Assembly (NCBI GenBank): GCA_026545765.1
Contig: CM048840.1
Coordinates: 30,074,765-30,138,764, forward strand
DNA from: Plantago major
Taxonomy: Eukaryota; Streptophyta; Magnoliopsida; Lamiales; Plantaginaceae
Direction: 5' to 3'
DNA: 64,000 nucleotides
Both the position numbers and the translations under genes were made by a program. This document shows positions 47,137 through 59,231 of the stretch, in pieces; within the stretch, counting starts at the first letter, position 1; every line of letters starts with the position of its first letter. The notes under the pieces were generated by a model. That model did not search any database. It had not been told where the DNA came from and saw only the letters and a list, made by a program, of their open reading frames with translations.

Positions 47137-47247
47137 AAAATTCGCCATCAAAAAACCCTTCTCCATTTCCATTATAACAAAATAGATGAGTATATGTAAA
47201 CCCCAATCACTATCCCATCGCTAAACGGGGGATTTCTTGTAGTGTAG

Positions 47248-49418
47248 GCGATTGATTATGTATGTAAACATGTTATGAGATGTTTTACAGTCTACGTTTT
47301 GATACCTTAAAGGGTGGACCAAATTGATCACACCTACTAGTGAGATCCAACTTGATCATTCAGGGATGATCTCCAATTTATCACAACCTCTTGGCTGTTT
47401 TACATGTGATTTTCAATCGGATTTTAATTGTAAATAGTAACTGAATTTTGATTTGATTGTGAAAAATTGTGTTTAGGATGGAGTTAAATTTTATACTTGT
47501 ATAGGGTGTATAAGAGTGAAGCGGTGTGTAAGAGTTTTTAAAATTATTTGATTGATTTAAAGTTATTATAATAAATGGAAATGCAAAGTGAGAGAAAATG
47601 AGTATGCAGATAAAATTTAATTGAATTATAAATAGTTGGTGGATTAAAAACGGTTACTGTTCAACTCAATTATGGTCTCAAGGCAAAAAAGGTGAGAATA
47701 ACAACTCGATTAACGGACTTTAATCGTAAGTCAAATTGTCTCAAACTAATCAATAGAGATCCACCTAGATTATTTATGCTAGATTTCCAAGTGATATGTT
47801 GACTTCACTTATAAGTGTATGAAAAACTTCTCATTGCATTACCCATCATAAAATTGATCTAAAGCAAGCATGATCGACTCAAAATCTCAAATCTTCAAAA
47901 AGAAAAGTGTGCCTATTATAATTTATAGGTATAGATTCCATCCACTATAAACTATGGAATGAATTGCCAAAATAACCTTCTAGAAAAAAATATATCACAT
48001 TCTAACCTCCCACAAAAATTAATTGCTTCTATTTATTTTCACCACATCAGCATCCATGTGGATTTACTGAATGAAGGTAACTAACTACTTAATTTAGTCC
48101 ACCTGAACCTATGCAAATAATCATGATGAACAATATAGTCCATTGACTCTTTAACCAAATAATTTTCAGGCATGTTGCCACACCTCTTGAGTAGAAAGTA
48201 CAAAAAAAACAACAGGATACCTAGTTTCAATTGATACTTATTTATGGATTTCATAGATTACACTTGCATATGTTGGATAACATTATTATGCATCTAACAT
48301 ATGTAAGTAGGAGTTATCTCTTGATTACATTAGCGTTTTGGCTTGATTTCAATCTAAAAGCTCACCGCACCCTGCAAATTACAAATACCGTAAGCCGCGC
48401 AAACACTTTATTCATACAATAAACCAAGAAATTGACATAAGTACATGGATAAGAAATCTATATACTACTTGTACCTCGAGCAATCAGATGGGGGATTAAT
48501 CTCACTAATAAGGGAGTCCAACATCCTTGTAAATCTCATCACCAGAGTAACCGTTAGTTAGGGACTTTAGTCAGTTATGTTGCATAGAGTAGATGAAACA
48601 TGATTTGAACAACTGTTAACGCTTTCATAGCCTAGTTAGGGACTTATTCTATTATTTTGTTTAATTAAATTAATTTAATTTGATTTATAAACCTTGAGTA
48701 ATAAATTTCATCATCATCGTATGATAAAAAGTGACCTGACTGACTGTGCGTTTTATATATGGGAGCCACTGTGAAAAAAATGTGCATGAATTATGGTACT
48801 TGAGTTCATGTTCATGTCTATTGTGTAGGCTATTACTATATAGTAGTTGCTATTTATAAACTTGTTGTCCTCACAATTTTTAGTTTGATTATACTAAGAA
48901 TATAATTACAAAGTAAAGAGAATCTGTAAACACTAGAAAGTGTATTAAGTGTCAAGTTTGAGGTAAAGAATTCAGTACAGTTGCATTCAATTTGAATACT
49001 AACAAAATACGCTACGTGAAGAAAATTAAACTAGCTAGCACAATGTTCTCAAATATATATGCAGAAGATCACACACGATCATACCTGAAAGCGAGGAGCC
49101 GAGGAACTTTTTTTGTTTATGTAATTCTATGGAACTACCGAAAAAGAAAGATGAAGTGAAGGAACATATGGAAATTAATAAAAGAAAAATACTTATAATA
49201 TCCACGTCATATCTAATGTGACATATAAAAGACTATTTTGATATATAATTTTTTGCACAAGGCTATTTTGGTATATAATTTTTTGCATAAGAATATTTTG
49301 GCAATAAACTCATAAATTACGCTAAGCTTTTGGGCGTTTCGAATTGTTAGGTCACAATTTTCCAATCAAGTTTAAAAGGGATTCCGAATTTTATGGACGG
49401 AATGATTCAATTGCTTGC
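47248..49418. other. Intergenic with one dispersed-repeat copy
   Basis: About 47,402-47,730 is a copy of the repeat at 3,989-4,327 (shared GTAACTGAATTT, GAAAAATTGTGTTT, GAGTTTTTAAAATTATTTGAT and AATAGTTGGTGGATTAAAA). Otherwise it is AT-rich sequence with no recognised gene; a 63-codon frame at 48,231-48,422 has no domain. Confidence 0.5.
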
Positions 49419-49429
49419 CTCCTAGGATT

Positions 49430-49669
49430 CACAAAGTGAGATACAGTTTTTAGATAATTTATCTAGAAACGGCCTATGTTATCAATAAAACTATTCATGT
49501 TATTAATCAAAACGTCTATATTGTTAACGAAATAAGTATTATTGTAAATATGAAAAAAAACACAAATATTAAAAAAATAGGTGTTTTGATTAATAACATT
49601 GATGATTTTTTAAACAATATGGGCCCGTCTCTAAATAAATTATCTAGAGACCGTCTCCCATGTGACTTA
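49430..49669. mobile_element. MITE with long target duplication (MULE-like)
   Basis: Imperfect inverted ends: CACAAAGTGAGATACAG at the left against the complement of CCGTCTCCCATGTGACTTA at the right, with an inner TTTAGATAATTTATCTAGAAA / CTCTAAATAAATTATCTAGAG match. An 11-bp direct repeat CTCCTAGGATT flanks it (49,419-49,429 and 49,670-49,680). A related copy is at about 58,938-59,231. Duplication length suggests Mutator-type insertion. Confidence 0.7.
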
Positions 49670-49680
49670 CTCCTAGGATT

Positions 49681-50675
49681 ACACCTACACAAATTAATAA
49701 TTTAACGCATGATTGAACATATTTTATCACACCTAGTTTTTTTGTTTAGCCTATGAATTTGTTTAACGTGCCCTGTGCAAGTTTAATTTTATAGTACTAG
49801 CAAACATGCACGCATCACTCGCATGTAAATATTTTAAATATAATATAATTATAATTTATTAAAAATTAATTACAATCACAAACGTAAATGTAGTCCTGGA
49901 ATACATTATACCCCATACCCCAGAGTAAATAGAGAAAAAATAAATATACATATCATTTTTTCAAACCAGACTAAACTTAAAGAAATCAAATTTAACTCAA
50001 TTGTTGGAGCTCACCACTACCTTCGGGGATGATACACCTCTGGTCCTAGCTTCCTCTGTTTTTTGGAGTCATGTAGAAACTTCCACCACCACCTGAAATG
50101 TTAGTTCCAGAGTCCGGAGTAATGCTCGTATACCAACTTTCCGATAGTTTTATTTTTATTGGTCACCTTCCCGTACATCTCTATAGTTTATGGAACATTT
50201 GCTGAGCTTTAGATATTGTGTGATGTTAAAAATAATTGGCAATATCTCACACTATATATAGGGAGCTTTAGATAAATAAAGTGAATTCATTGGGATTTTT
50301 GTAATCTTTATTTGGCATATGTTCATGAATTTTCAAAATCAAATTGGCCAAATATCAGATGCATTTGATCTTTGATGTACTATATAATTCATGCACTTGT
50401 GAGACTTTCACTTATGTATATGCATATGCAATTTTAGTTGTACGACATCTACCTTTAAATTTAGTTTGGAGATGGGTAAAAATATTTGTTGATTCCCATG
50501 AATCAATTCATGAACCAACTTATCGGAATCATGCCTTATCAACAACATGAGTAGTTAGTCATAAGACATTTACTTGCATCGGATTGTTTACCTAAACATT
50601 TAGTTTTGGAAACTGCAAATAGTGATGATTTGAAAAATCTCCTTAAGGTAAATTGGGCAGATTTTTAGTATGAAT
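49681..50675. other. Intergenic, no recognised gene
   Basis: AT-rich. A 68-codon plus-strand frame at 50,344-50,550 has no recognisable domain. GTATA at 50,676-50,680 is the target duplication of the following solo LTR. Confidence 0.5.
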
Positions 50676-50680
50676 GTATA

Positions 50681-52578
50681 TGTAGCGCCCTGAATTTTAT
50701 AAATACGAACTAAGAAAAATATGACTTGCGCTAGTTCGTGAGCTTTGAAATTCGACGAACTTAACTTGAAAATCATAAAAGTTTGAGTACACAGTTTACA
50801 AATCATGAAACTAAAATGGTAAAGACGCTCTGGTAAAGATCACTGCTCCGGCACGCTCCACTCCAAAAGCTCGGCTTCAAATACCTAAAATTGATATTTT
50901 AGAAAGGGGTCAGTCGTGACCACTGACTGAGCAAGCTCCATGCACGTGCCATGACTTAAAGTTCTAACTTCATGTCTTTTAAATCTTTTAATCTTGATTA
51001 ATGCATTGCAACCTTAAGACCTGACTTGACTCTACTTTAAACTCTGAACTTAAACTTGAACTTATTCTTCTTGAAAACTCTTTAACTTGAACTTGAAACT
51101 TGTCTTGAAACTTACTCTTGAAACGTCTTAAAATCTTAACATGATTCACGAGCTCACTTGGCATCGCAAGGTCCTTCCCCAGCCCATGGTGGCGTCTTAA
51201 AACTCTTGAAACACGACTAGAGGCACTAATCGCACTCTAGTCGATACTATTGAAATTGCCACAATGCTTAAGGTGGTGTCCTTACGAGCCCTTATTTTTC
51301 TTTAACTTTAAAACTTGCATTACTTGGAACATAATATCTTTTTAAAGTGAATGCATGCTCCTGGACCTTTAACTCATGAATGCATGGACTAATGTGTGTA
51401 CATAACATCACTATGTAACTTCTCAAATCACAAATCACATATGCTTCAAACATTCAAAAGATAACAATGTAAGACCTTAGGATAAAATAGCATGAGCAGA
51501 ATACTCCAACAAACTTTCAACTAATGAATTCATATGGTATAGACATTGATCACCTTCCAACATACTGCAACATATAGCAGCAAACCAACTCCCCACAATT
51601 TGACAACAAAGTAATATAAGACATCAAGCACACCAATAATTATTGCAAACAAGATTCATGGTCGTCCTGTACTAGCATAGCAGATGATGACAACAACAAC
51701 AGCTAATCAAAATACATACTAGTAACACAATTTACTAGTACCGGCCAATCTGAAGACAACTAAATCATGGTTCTCTAAATCTGTAAATTCATAATGAAAT
51801 CCTTAATCATGACTTGTACGTAATAATTTCCAGGAAAACGCTTACTATGCACAACCAAACTTGTAGGAAATTAAATCATCATAATCCACATTTAAGCAAA
51901 TCATCATTACCATCCAAAATTACAAGCATCAAAGATCTGAACATGCTCTCCAAACATCATCTAATAGTCATCAGGTTTAAATCAAATTTCATAAATTATT
52001 CTTGATCATGAACAACACATGAATAAGCTTTATAAGGAATTTACATAAATTTACTTTCATAGCATAGATAACAATCGAACACTCATGATTAACATCATAT
52101 AAATACATTGTGAATGCAAGTTCTAGGGGAACTTGCCTTGAGAAAAGAACGAGAGAGGCAAACATTGAAAACGGGTCGAAAACAACCCTCCGTGCGACAC
52201 CGGATTCTAGATGATTGAAGCATCAAAACGGCGATCCCTCCGGTGAAAGTTTAGAATGGTGTGTTATAAATATTCTCTCCAAAATTAAGCTCGATCCCAC
52301 GGTTAACGAAACGGGAATCGATCTTAGAAGAAGGCTGCGCCTGGAAGAAAATCTGCGCGCGAAAACAAAGTGGCTAAAGGTTTTCTTTTGAAAATCCCTA
52401 GGATTTTTGGGAGACTATGATTTTGACAAGGGCTAAAAGATGGGCTCTCAAAAGAATATTGGGCTTAACTTTAAGGAAAACAGTTTTGGGCCAAAGACTA
52501 ACGTTTTACGAACTCCGCTTAACGCTCGGTTCGTTCTAAAACGTCTAAATTCAAAATACGAATTTTTGGGCTGTTACA
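50681..52578. mobile_element. Solo LTR, family X, copy 1
   Basis: Starts TGTAGCGCCCTGAATTTTAT and ends GAATTTTTGGGCTGTTACA, with a perfect 5-bp duplication GTATA (50,676-50,680 and 52,579-52,583). It is 1,898 bp and non-coding. The complementary copy is at 59,985-62,120; shared segments include GCATTACTT, GGTGGTGTCCTTACGAGCCC and the block around GCACTAATC. Ends of this kind are typical of Ty3/gypsy LTRs. Confidence 0.9.
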
Positions 52579-52583
52579 GTATA

Positions 52584-54074
52584 GGTCCAAAAAGTATTTC
52601 TTTAATATTAGTATAGATTTCCGTAATGTTTGGTATATTTTGACTTTAGACTTTGGAGTTCATTGCTTAATGCTTATATTATAGCGAAAAGCTATTTCGG
52701 GGCTCTACAACTCAGACCATCTTCAGTAGTTGCAACTCTCTGCAACCCATTATCTCTACCACATCAGCATTTCACTCACTGCAAACATCTTTGCAACTCT
52801 CTGCAATTCTCTACTCCAACAGTTGAGACCCAAATTTATTTTATTTTCTCATTTCTTTTAAACTTCAATTTTCAAATCATTTTCTTTTTAATTTCGTTTT
52901 AAACTTTATTCTTCATTTCATTTTAAATGTCGTTAATTAATTCTAACATCACATTAATTTTAAAAATTACATTATTTGAAAATAAAAATTATACTCCAAA
53001 AAAGGAAATGGAAAGTTTCATACGGAACGCTCAAAACGGAAAAACGGAAAGTTTCATAAAAAATAGAGGGAGTATTACTTTAAAATAAAAGTTACAATAC
53101 TTTAAATTAAAAGTTGTAATGTTTACATTTTTAAAGTACGTTTTGCGTTTTTTTCAAATATGACTTTAATTTTAAATAATTTGCATTTCAAATTTTACAA
53201 GTAATGGTGTGCCTCAATTGTTTCAAATATTATTGTTACATTTGATATATCCAACTGAAATAGAAAAAGAAAAAAAGACAAAAAATATAAAATATAAAAC
53301 AAAATAAATAAACTAAATAATGAACAAAGTGACAACAGAAGTATGGACAAAGAAGATAAAAAAGAGGCGAGAGAAACACAAAACCAAGCCAAACCAATTT
53401 TTTTTTAAAAATGTAGAGAGGAGCGTTTGGGCTGCGCCCCAAATTTTGAGGTGCAGCCCAGCGCCCCTAGCGCTGCAACTCGCGCTGAGACTCCAATAGA
53501 GTCTCAGCGCGAGTCCCATCAAAGTTGCAACCCGATTTTACAACTCTGATGGAGTTAGTCTCACTCTGGGTAAATTAATTTGATACACCCATACAGGGCT
53601 CAATTTCTGCTCACTATGATCTCGTATCCATTTTCCGACCAACCAAAATGACTCGCATCAAATCTGAGTCAATGTCTTATATAGAAAATCTACTTTTATC
53701 TCATTGAATTTTATCGGTGTTGGTGTTTATCGATGTGGCATACGGATATCACAATTTACTTCCTGTACTCTATAGGCAAAATTTAAATAAATAAAAACCA
53801 AAAAGTTCTTGGAAATCTCAATATGTCAAAATAGGATAAAGGATAATACAATGTTTTCATATGTAGTAGTAATTAAATTGCTAAAACATCCATTAGAAAG
53901 AGTTGTTTGTGTTCTTACACTACATGAGAACACTACATGATCTGATAACCCTATCAAGCTATTCCATTTTATTTAATAAAGTGGTTTGACTATAATAATA
54001 ATGTTTGGTAAGTATAATGTATGAATTTTTGTGGTACATCTTAAAAGTTTTAATTGTTTGAAGTTTTGTACATA
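52584..54074. other. Intergenic with MITE-like segment and a GC-rich hairpin
   Basis: About 52,715-53,560 may be a MITE: CCATCTTCAGTAGTTGCAA at the left is similar to the complement of the right edge (CTCCATCAGAGTTG...GTTGCAAC), but no clear target duplication is seen. Minus-strand frames around 53,195-53,520 are Leu/Phe-rich composition effects. No gene is recognised. Confidence 0.4.
53479..53513. repeat. Perfect 15-bp inverted repeat with 5-base loop
   Basis: CTCGCGCTGAGACTC, loop CAATA, then GAGTCTCAGCGCGAG. The stem is perfect and GC-rich in otherwise AT-rich DNA. No U tract follows, and nothing ties it to a transcript. Confidence 0.9.
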
Positions 54075-54327
54075 CTCCGTCTCGTCCCATGTTTTCCACT
54101 TTGACTTTTTACAGTTTAACTTTTTCAACTTTGACTACGAATTAATTTTAAACCGCAAATGTTAAATGTTCAATTAACTTATATTATTTAACTTTAGTCC
54201 CTGAAGTATCATAATATAATTTAATTGAACATTTTACATTTGTCGTTTAAGATTAATTCGTAGTCAAAGTGGAAAAAGTTAGACTGGAAAAAATTAAAGT
54301 GGTAAACATGGAACGAGATAGAGGAAG
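54075..54327. mobile_element. Stowaway-type MITE
   Basis: Left CTCCGTCTCGTCCCATGTTT and right AAACATGGAACGAGATAGAG are inverted, and the inverted match continues with ACTTTGACT...AGTCAAAGT further in. TA flanks both sides. It is 253 bp. Confidence 0.85.
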
Positions 54328-54706
54328 TAGAAAATATGGACTATATGACCTTTTCAAAATAAGATGACTTTGCCAATAAATTATCAGTCACTATCAACCT
54401 TATCAATTTATTTTTCGTACATTTTAATCATCAAATGTTAATGCAATGTAGTAATGCAACTTATCAATGTTCATTGTGTTTGAATATTTTAGTGTGGATT
54501 CTTAATTGAATTTACTCCCTCCCTCCTAAAAAATAAGGCCTGGGACACTAAAGCTATGGGCTTATGGCTCACTAAAATAAACCTTTAGCCCAAATCCACA
54601 ACAGAACATGTTTTTATTGAGTTTTAAGTGGTTTATTCATCAGAAAATTCTAGCCAAAACCCTTTTGCACTAAATATTATAAAAAAAGACTCGATCTGAG
54701 TTAATA

Positions 54707-54957
54707 CTACTTCCGTCCCGCAGAACTTCATACATTTAACATTTTTAGCCGTCTCATAAAACTTTATACATTACCAAAAAAGGAAGCTACCCCACCCCCA
54801 ATAAATAATAAACAATCTCAACTTTACATTCAAATTACACATTTTACCACTAAAAGTACATTTTTTTCCACCTTTTCTATATTCTATTATTACTTTAACT
54901 TTTCGTATAAAACTGCGCGTTAACCCTAATGTATGAAGTTCTCCTGGACGGAGGGAG
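54707..54957. mobile_element. Stowaway MITE, same subfamily as 21,016-21,266
   Basis: Left CTACTTCCGTCCCGCAGAAC and right GTTCTCCTGGACGGAGGGAG, TA on both sides, 251 bp. It shares most of its length with the copy at 21,016-21,266, including CTTCATACATT and CCTAATGTATGAAGTT. Confidence 0.9.
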
Positions 54958-55340
54958 TACAATGTTGTAACTCAGAGAGTCCTGTGTTAATATAATGTTG
55001 TAACTCAGCAAGTGGTGTGTTAATATAGCTATTTGAATTAAAATGTGATGAACCCATTATTCTTAATGCCTCTCAAACTTTTCTGAATGGGAGCAAAAAA
55101 AATTCCTTTTTACTTCAGTAAACAGTACTGAATCAAACTCATACTCAATGTAGACCTTTGTGCTAACTGCTAAAGTGAAAGAGGAGATTCAGTATAACTG
55201 AAGCTTTAGAATAATCTCATTCTAATAAGTTACAGTTATATAAGTGGATCGTAGACACCTCTCTCGCGTCGTTAATCTGTGAGTTCTCAGGCTTACTTCC
55301 AGATCTCTGTGAACGTTCACTGAATTCGCCCCTTGCGCTC

Positions 55341-57806
55341 TCAAATCAACTCATCATGGAATGGAACTTTTCCATCAAATATCCTCCATCTAGCTTTTGT
55401 TGCCTGTTGTTATCAGAACATAATTAGGAAAATACAACATTCGAGTTGATGGTAGCAAATACTACAAGAGCAATGTCAAATATGTCCTTGCATAGAGGCA
55501 AGATCAAGACCATGGAAACATTCAGCACTATGAATGATATTACCTGTTTCTCCCAATCAGTTCGAAACGTTATAAACATCAACAACATAGATTGGACTGT
55601 TGCTCCAATAACCAAACCGCTCCATAGACCCTCCCCTTTGAAGTTCAAAACAAGTCCTAGTAACAGAGAAACAGGAATTCCAACAAGATAATATGATCCA
55701 AGGTTGACATAAGCGCCTAGGTGCTGCCACCCGGTACCTCTTGCTACTCCTGCACCGATCAAATTTGATTATTAGCTCCTTAAGTGGAGAGAACAGGCCA
55801 CTAAATAAATTTTCCATCCATATTTATAAGCATAGCTCACCTGAAAGGACTGCTTGTAAGCTGTCCATGATAATAGAGGCACAAAGGAAAGGCGTCATTT
55901 CTTTAACGTAAGAGATAACCTCGGCCTCGTTACTGAATAGATATCCCAAGACATAACGGCAAAGGAAAAAGGCAATGCTTGCAATAACAAATTCCAGAAC
56001 TGATAGCGCCATCACGGAAGAAGCAACCAGCTTAGCTGCTTGTGCTTTCCCAGCTCCAAGTTCATTAGAAACCCGAGTGCTACAAGATTATTAGTCCTCT
56101 TTTAGTCAATTGGTTCAGGTTTAAGATCGTAAAAGAAGTACGAGATAGTCCATCTAAAGTAGGTTTTAACCATGCCATAAGCTTACCTTGCAGCAGCACC
56201 AAAAGAATATTGTATGAGATAGTGAATCGAAGTGATTGTCAAGCTGCTCGTAGGGCAAAAAATCACCGAGTTATATTACAAAAGGAAAACTTTATGAAGT
56301 TCTAGAATAAACACTAATTGAATCAACTTACCAGATGGATAGCACAGACGTCTCCATCTTTGGATTTGGCAATAGTCCTCCAAGCAATATAATTATCTCA
56401 AAGGTCCACCACTCGAAACTACATACATAGACAATAAAACGGACGATGCTATAATTTATCGTGGCAAACTGTATATAAATTGCATATGAACTTCTAATCG
56501 CTATGACTAGTAGCTTACCAAATCATCACTGCAGATGGGATTGCAAATCGAAAGAACTCCCTGAAAGTTAGGAACACATCCCTCGTAAAAGAAGCATGAG
56601 TTTTACTACATGCTGAAGAATATCTTGCATAAAGTGCCAGCACAATTACATTAAACCAGTAAGTAAAACATGTCGCAAGTGCTGCTCCAGTTTTTCCGAG
56701 GTTTAATTTGAATATAAATGCCCAAGAAATAGGCACATTGAGGAATACAGAAGCTAGGGCACTCCAAAGCATAGGAAGGATTAAACTCTGAGTCTGCAAA
56801 TAGCGAATCAGAGACTGAAGAATGGCATAGGGAAACAGTGACGGGATTAGCCAAATGGAATACTTCCCAGCCTCAACTGATATTTCAGGATCTTGGCCAA
56901 GCAATATTAAGAGCTTGCCTGTATAGACCCATAGTAGACACACTGGCAAACATGCTAGTAAGAGCCATATTACGGAACCGTAGGTATAAGTTCCAACTTT
57001 TCGATATTGCTGTGCTCCGTAAGCCTGCCCACAGAGAGTCTCTAATGCACAAGCCAATCCAAACTGCTCAGAAAGTTCCAATATCTTCCATTAGCAAAAG
57101 ATAATATCATTGCATCAAAAATAAATTCACACAAAGCTTTTAGATTGAAAATATAAGATCATTTTCTCAACTCCATTTACTAACAGGAACTCTATAAACT
57201 ACTAGTCTACTAGCCATATACCAGACTGCCAGAGCCAGAGACCACAAATTTGGCCTCATATAACCCGAATTGCAAAGTTCGACTTAGGCAAGAATTACTA
57301 CATTCTATGATACAAAAATTAGACCCAAATTTCCAGTAAGAATTTAAAATTGGTTATGGAATCGAGTTTTACTGTTTTATCAGTCAGTAAACTCATATAA
57401 ATTGCACCACGATGCAGATGAATCAATCCCTAATGGAACCCAACAGAGATGAAGTTAATTAAATTGCCTGCTACATATACAGGAAGCCAAGAAGTAGATA
57501 AAAACAAGAGGGGATAAAAAATTGAAATGGACGAAGAAGTAGAAAAGAAGAACTGACAATGAGACTGAAACCAGTGACGTTTGTAAGAGAGTTGGCGACA
57601 GCAGCACTGGAAAGAGAGAGCTCGTCGAGGTGTCCGAGCATCATCATCGGCACGGCACGTAAGAGGTAATGAGAGACAGAGACAACAACCATAGGCATAG
57701 CGATGGAGCTCAGCTTCTTCATCTCTATCACAAAGGTGTCCCATTTTGTCTTCTCGCACTCTTCTTCTTGTTTGTGTACAAGCAGAGGCGCTCCAGCCGA
57801 CTCCAT
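55341..57806 (-). CDS. MATE-family (DTX) efflux transporter, seven exons, apparently intact
   Basis: Integral membrane antiporter that exports small organic compounds using a cation gradient; substrate and membrane are not readable. Exons (minus): 57,806-57,558, 57,063-56,519, 56,418-56,332, 56,243-56,187, 56,079-55,841, 55,749-55,544 and 55,403-55,341. All introns are GT-AG and phases agree; 1,446 coding bases give 481 residues, normal for plant DTX. ATG 57,806 (MESAGAPLL) is the first in-frame ATG. Two six-helix halves: SLTNVTGFS and [12 protein letters not shown] in the first, CFEWWTFE and [13 protein letters not shown] in the second, [10 protein letters not shown] then the last helices, ending KVPFHDELI. 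Near residue 70, GHLDEL has Asp where relatives usually have Gly. Best fit is the DTX1-19-like group; subgroup uncertain. It is the only clear host gene and is flanked by inverted solo LTRs. Confidence 0.93.
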
Positions 57807-57882
57807 GGATTGCACTACTGTGTTGTTTTTCCAAGTCAAGCTTGATTAGCAGCTGATTGGAGATGGAGGGAGGGAGGAGGGG

Positions 57883-57909
57883 TATTTAATAAATATGACC
57901 GTGCACGTG
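57883..57909 (-). promoter_or_regulatory. Candidate MATE promoter: G-box and TATA-like box
   Basis: CACGTG (57,904-57,909), the plant G-box/ABRE core, lies just upstream of TATTTATTAAATA (57,895-57,883 on the minus strand), which is about 75 bases before the ATG. Order and spacing fit a compact plant promoter, hinting at bZIP or bHLH control; binding is inference. Confidence 0.4.
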
Positions 57910-58499
57910 GACGGTTATTTATCAATCTATCAAAATTATATTAGACCTGCTTATGACGGGTAGGTCTAATCAATAAGTACGGTGGGTAGGATTTTCTCCA
58001 AATTGAAGGGAGTAGATTGATTATTTTATGTAGGTGGATTGGCAGTTTTCACCCGTCAAAATAAATTACATTTATTTAAGAAATATTATATTAATTTTAA
58101 ATTAATTAAATTAGTTAGCTGGTGCGTGGTAGTTTAGTTAGTAGTAGTTGGCAAGTTACTTGGTAGGTTGTAGGTGATTGAGTATATGATAAATTAGTTA
58201 TTTTTTATAAAATAATTTAGTAAATTAATTCGTTGATAATCAAGCTGATGCGCTAAGTATAGTAGGAGAAAACAAATCAACTATTTTATATTCTTAAATA
58301 TTTTATAAATAATTTTATCGACCTGATAAGTTAATGCTGGGTCCATCAATCATAAATTTTCCGAATTGAACCATTAGACCATTAGACGAGAAAGTCTCAT
58401 GGGAGACGGTTTTATGGAGAGACTAAAAGATACGGACAAACATTACAGTTATATCCACAAACATTAGAGATTTTAGTAAAAACATCAATGACATAGATA
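57910..58499. other. Upstream intergenic of the MATE gene
   Basis: AT-rich, with no gene. A segment near 58,385-58,440 (CTCATGGGAGACGGTTTTAT) resembles the end of the MITE family at 49,430-49,669. Confidence 0.4.
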
Positions 58500-58708
58500 T
58501 ACATAAAAAATGATATAAAATGTTAATTCATAAAACATTACTGATATTGCTTAAAATATTATACATATACTTAATAAAATCAATCAGTCTTTCAGTTATC
58601 TCATACATAAAAAAATAATATAAAATATTAACTCATAAAACATTACTGATATTACTTAAAATATTATACATATACTTAATAAAATAAATCAGTCTTTCAG
58701 TTATCTCA
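58500..58708. repeat. Two-copy tandem repeat of about 105 bp
   Basis: Units 58,500-58,603 and 58,604-58,708, both starting TACATAAAAAA and ending CTTTCAGTTATCTCA, with only a few differences. A slippage or unequal-exchange duplication; non-coding. Confidence 0.92.
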
Positions 58709-58937
58709 CTAATACACGTCTATTTTATTAGTTTGTGTTATACGATATGCTTTCTTCAGCTCAAGGTTAATTTCTTAAGTCTGGACATTGATACAGGTCA
58801 CTATAGTTTAAAATTTAAAATTAGGAGTCGTTGCTCATTTTGCCACTGCCTATTGTTGACTGCAATTTTTAAAACTTGCGACTTTCAGACGTAGGCGCCA
58901 AGTTTTATAGACGGCGCTTATGGAAGGAGTACGGAGT

Positions 58938-59231
58938 CACAAAGTGAGATACTCACCGTTCAATTTATCACAAAATCTCGTGTGTGATAAGTCTCGTGAG
59001 ATACCGTTTATATATAACTTATCTAAAAACAGTCTATGTAATTAATAAAACAATTATAGTTATTAATTAAAATAATTATATTGTTAACAAAATAAGTTTT
59101 GTTATAATATGAAAAAACACCAATATATGTTGAGAAAATAGATGTTTTGATTAATAACATCGATGATTTTCTTGATAATATAGATTCATTTCTAAATGAA
59201 TTATTTGGAGACCGTCTCTGAGGAGACTTAC
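58938..59231. mobile_element. Second copy of the MITE at 49,430-49,669
   Basis: Shares CACAAAGTGAGATAC, ATTGTTAACNAAATAAGT, GATGTTTTGATTAATAACAT and GAGACCGTCTC in order. It has an extra stretch of about 55 bases near its left end that includes a repeated GTGAGATAC. A target duplication is not clear here. Confidence 0.65.

Larger units (their letters stand above)
21746..47244 (-). mobile_element. CACTA (En/Spm-type) element A, enlarged by nested insertions
   Basis: Begins CACTACAAAAATATC and ends ATTTCTTGTAGTG, flanked by a perfect 3-bp duplication TAG (21,743-21,745 and 47,245-47,247). Both ends carry subterminal GCGACGGAT arrays. It reads on the minus strand: a tnpD-like gene at the right and a tnpA-like gene at the left. 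The total span is 25.5 kb; removing the gypsy element (23,593-38,049) and CACTA B (40,597-45,891) leaves about 5.7 kb. The tnpD-like gene lacks the central catalytic domain, so A is itself an internally deleted derivative. It also contains a plastid trnY fragment near its right end. Confidence 0.93.

Noticed and set aside
47060-47150. A functional tRNA-Tyr gene
   Set aside because: The 5' acceptor strand and D arm are missing, so it cannot fold as a tRNA.
53195-53522. Minus-strand Leu/Phe-rich frames resembling membrane segments
   Set aside because: Hydrophobicity comes from AAAATAAA-type composition; no conserved motif and no promoter.
55446-57104. Plus-strand frames over the MATE gene
   Set aside because: Antisense shadows of transporter exons.
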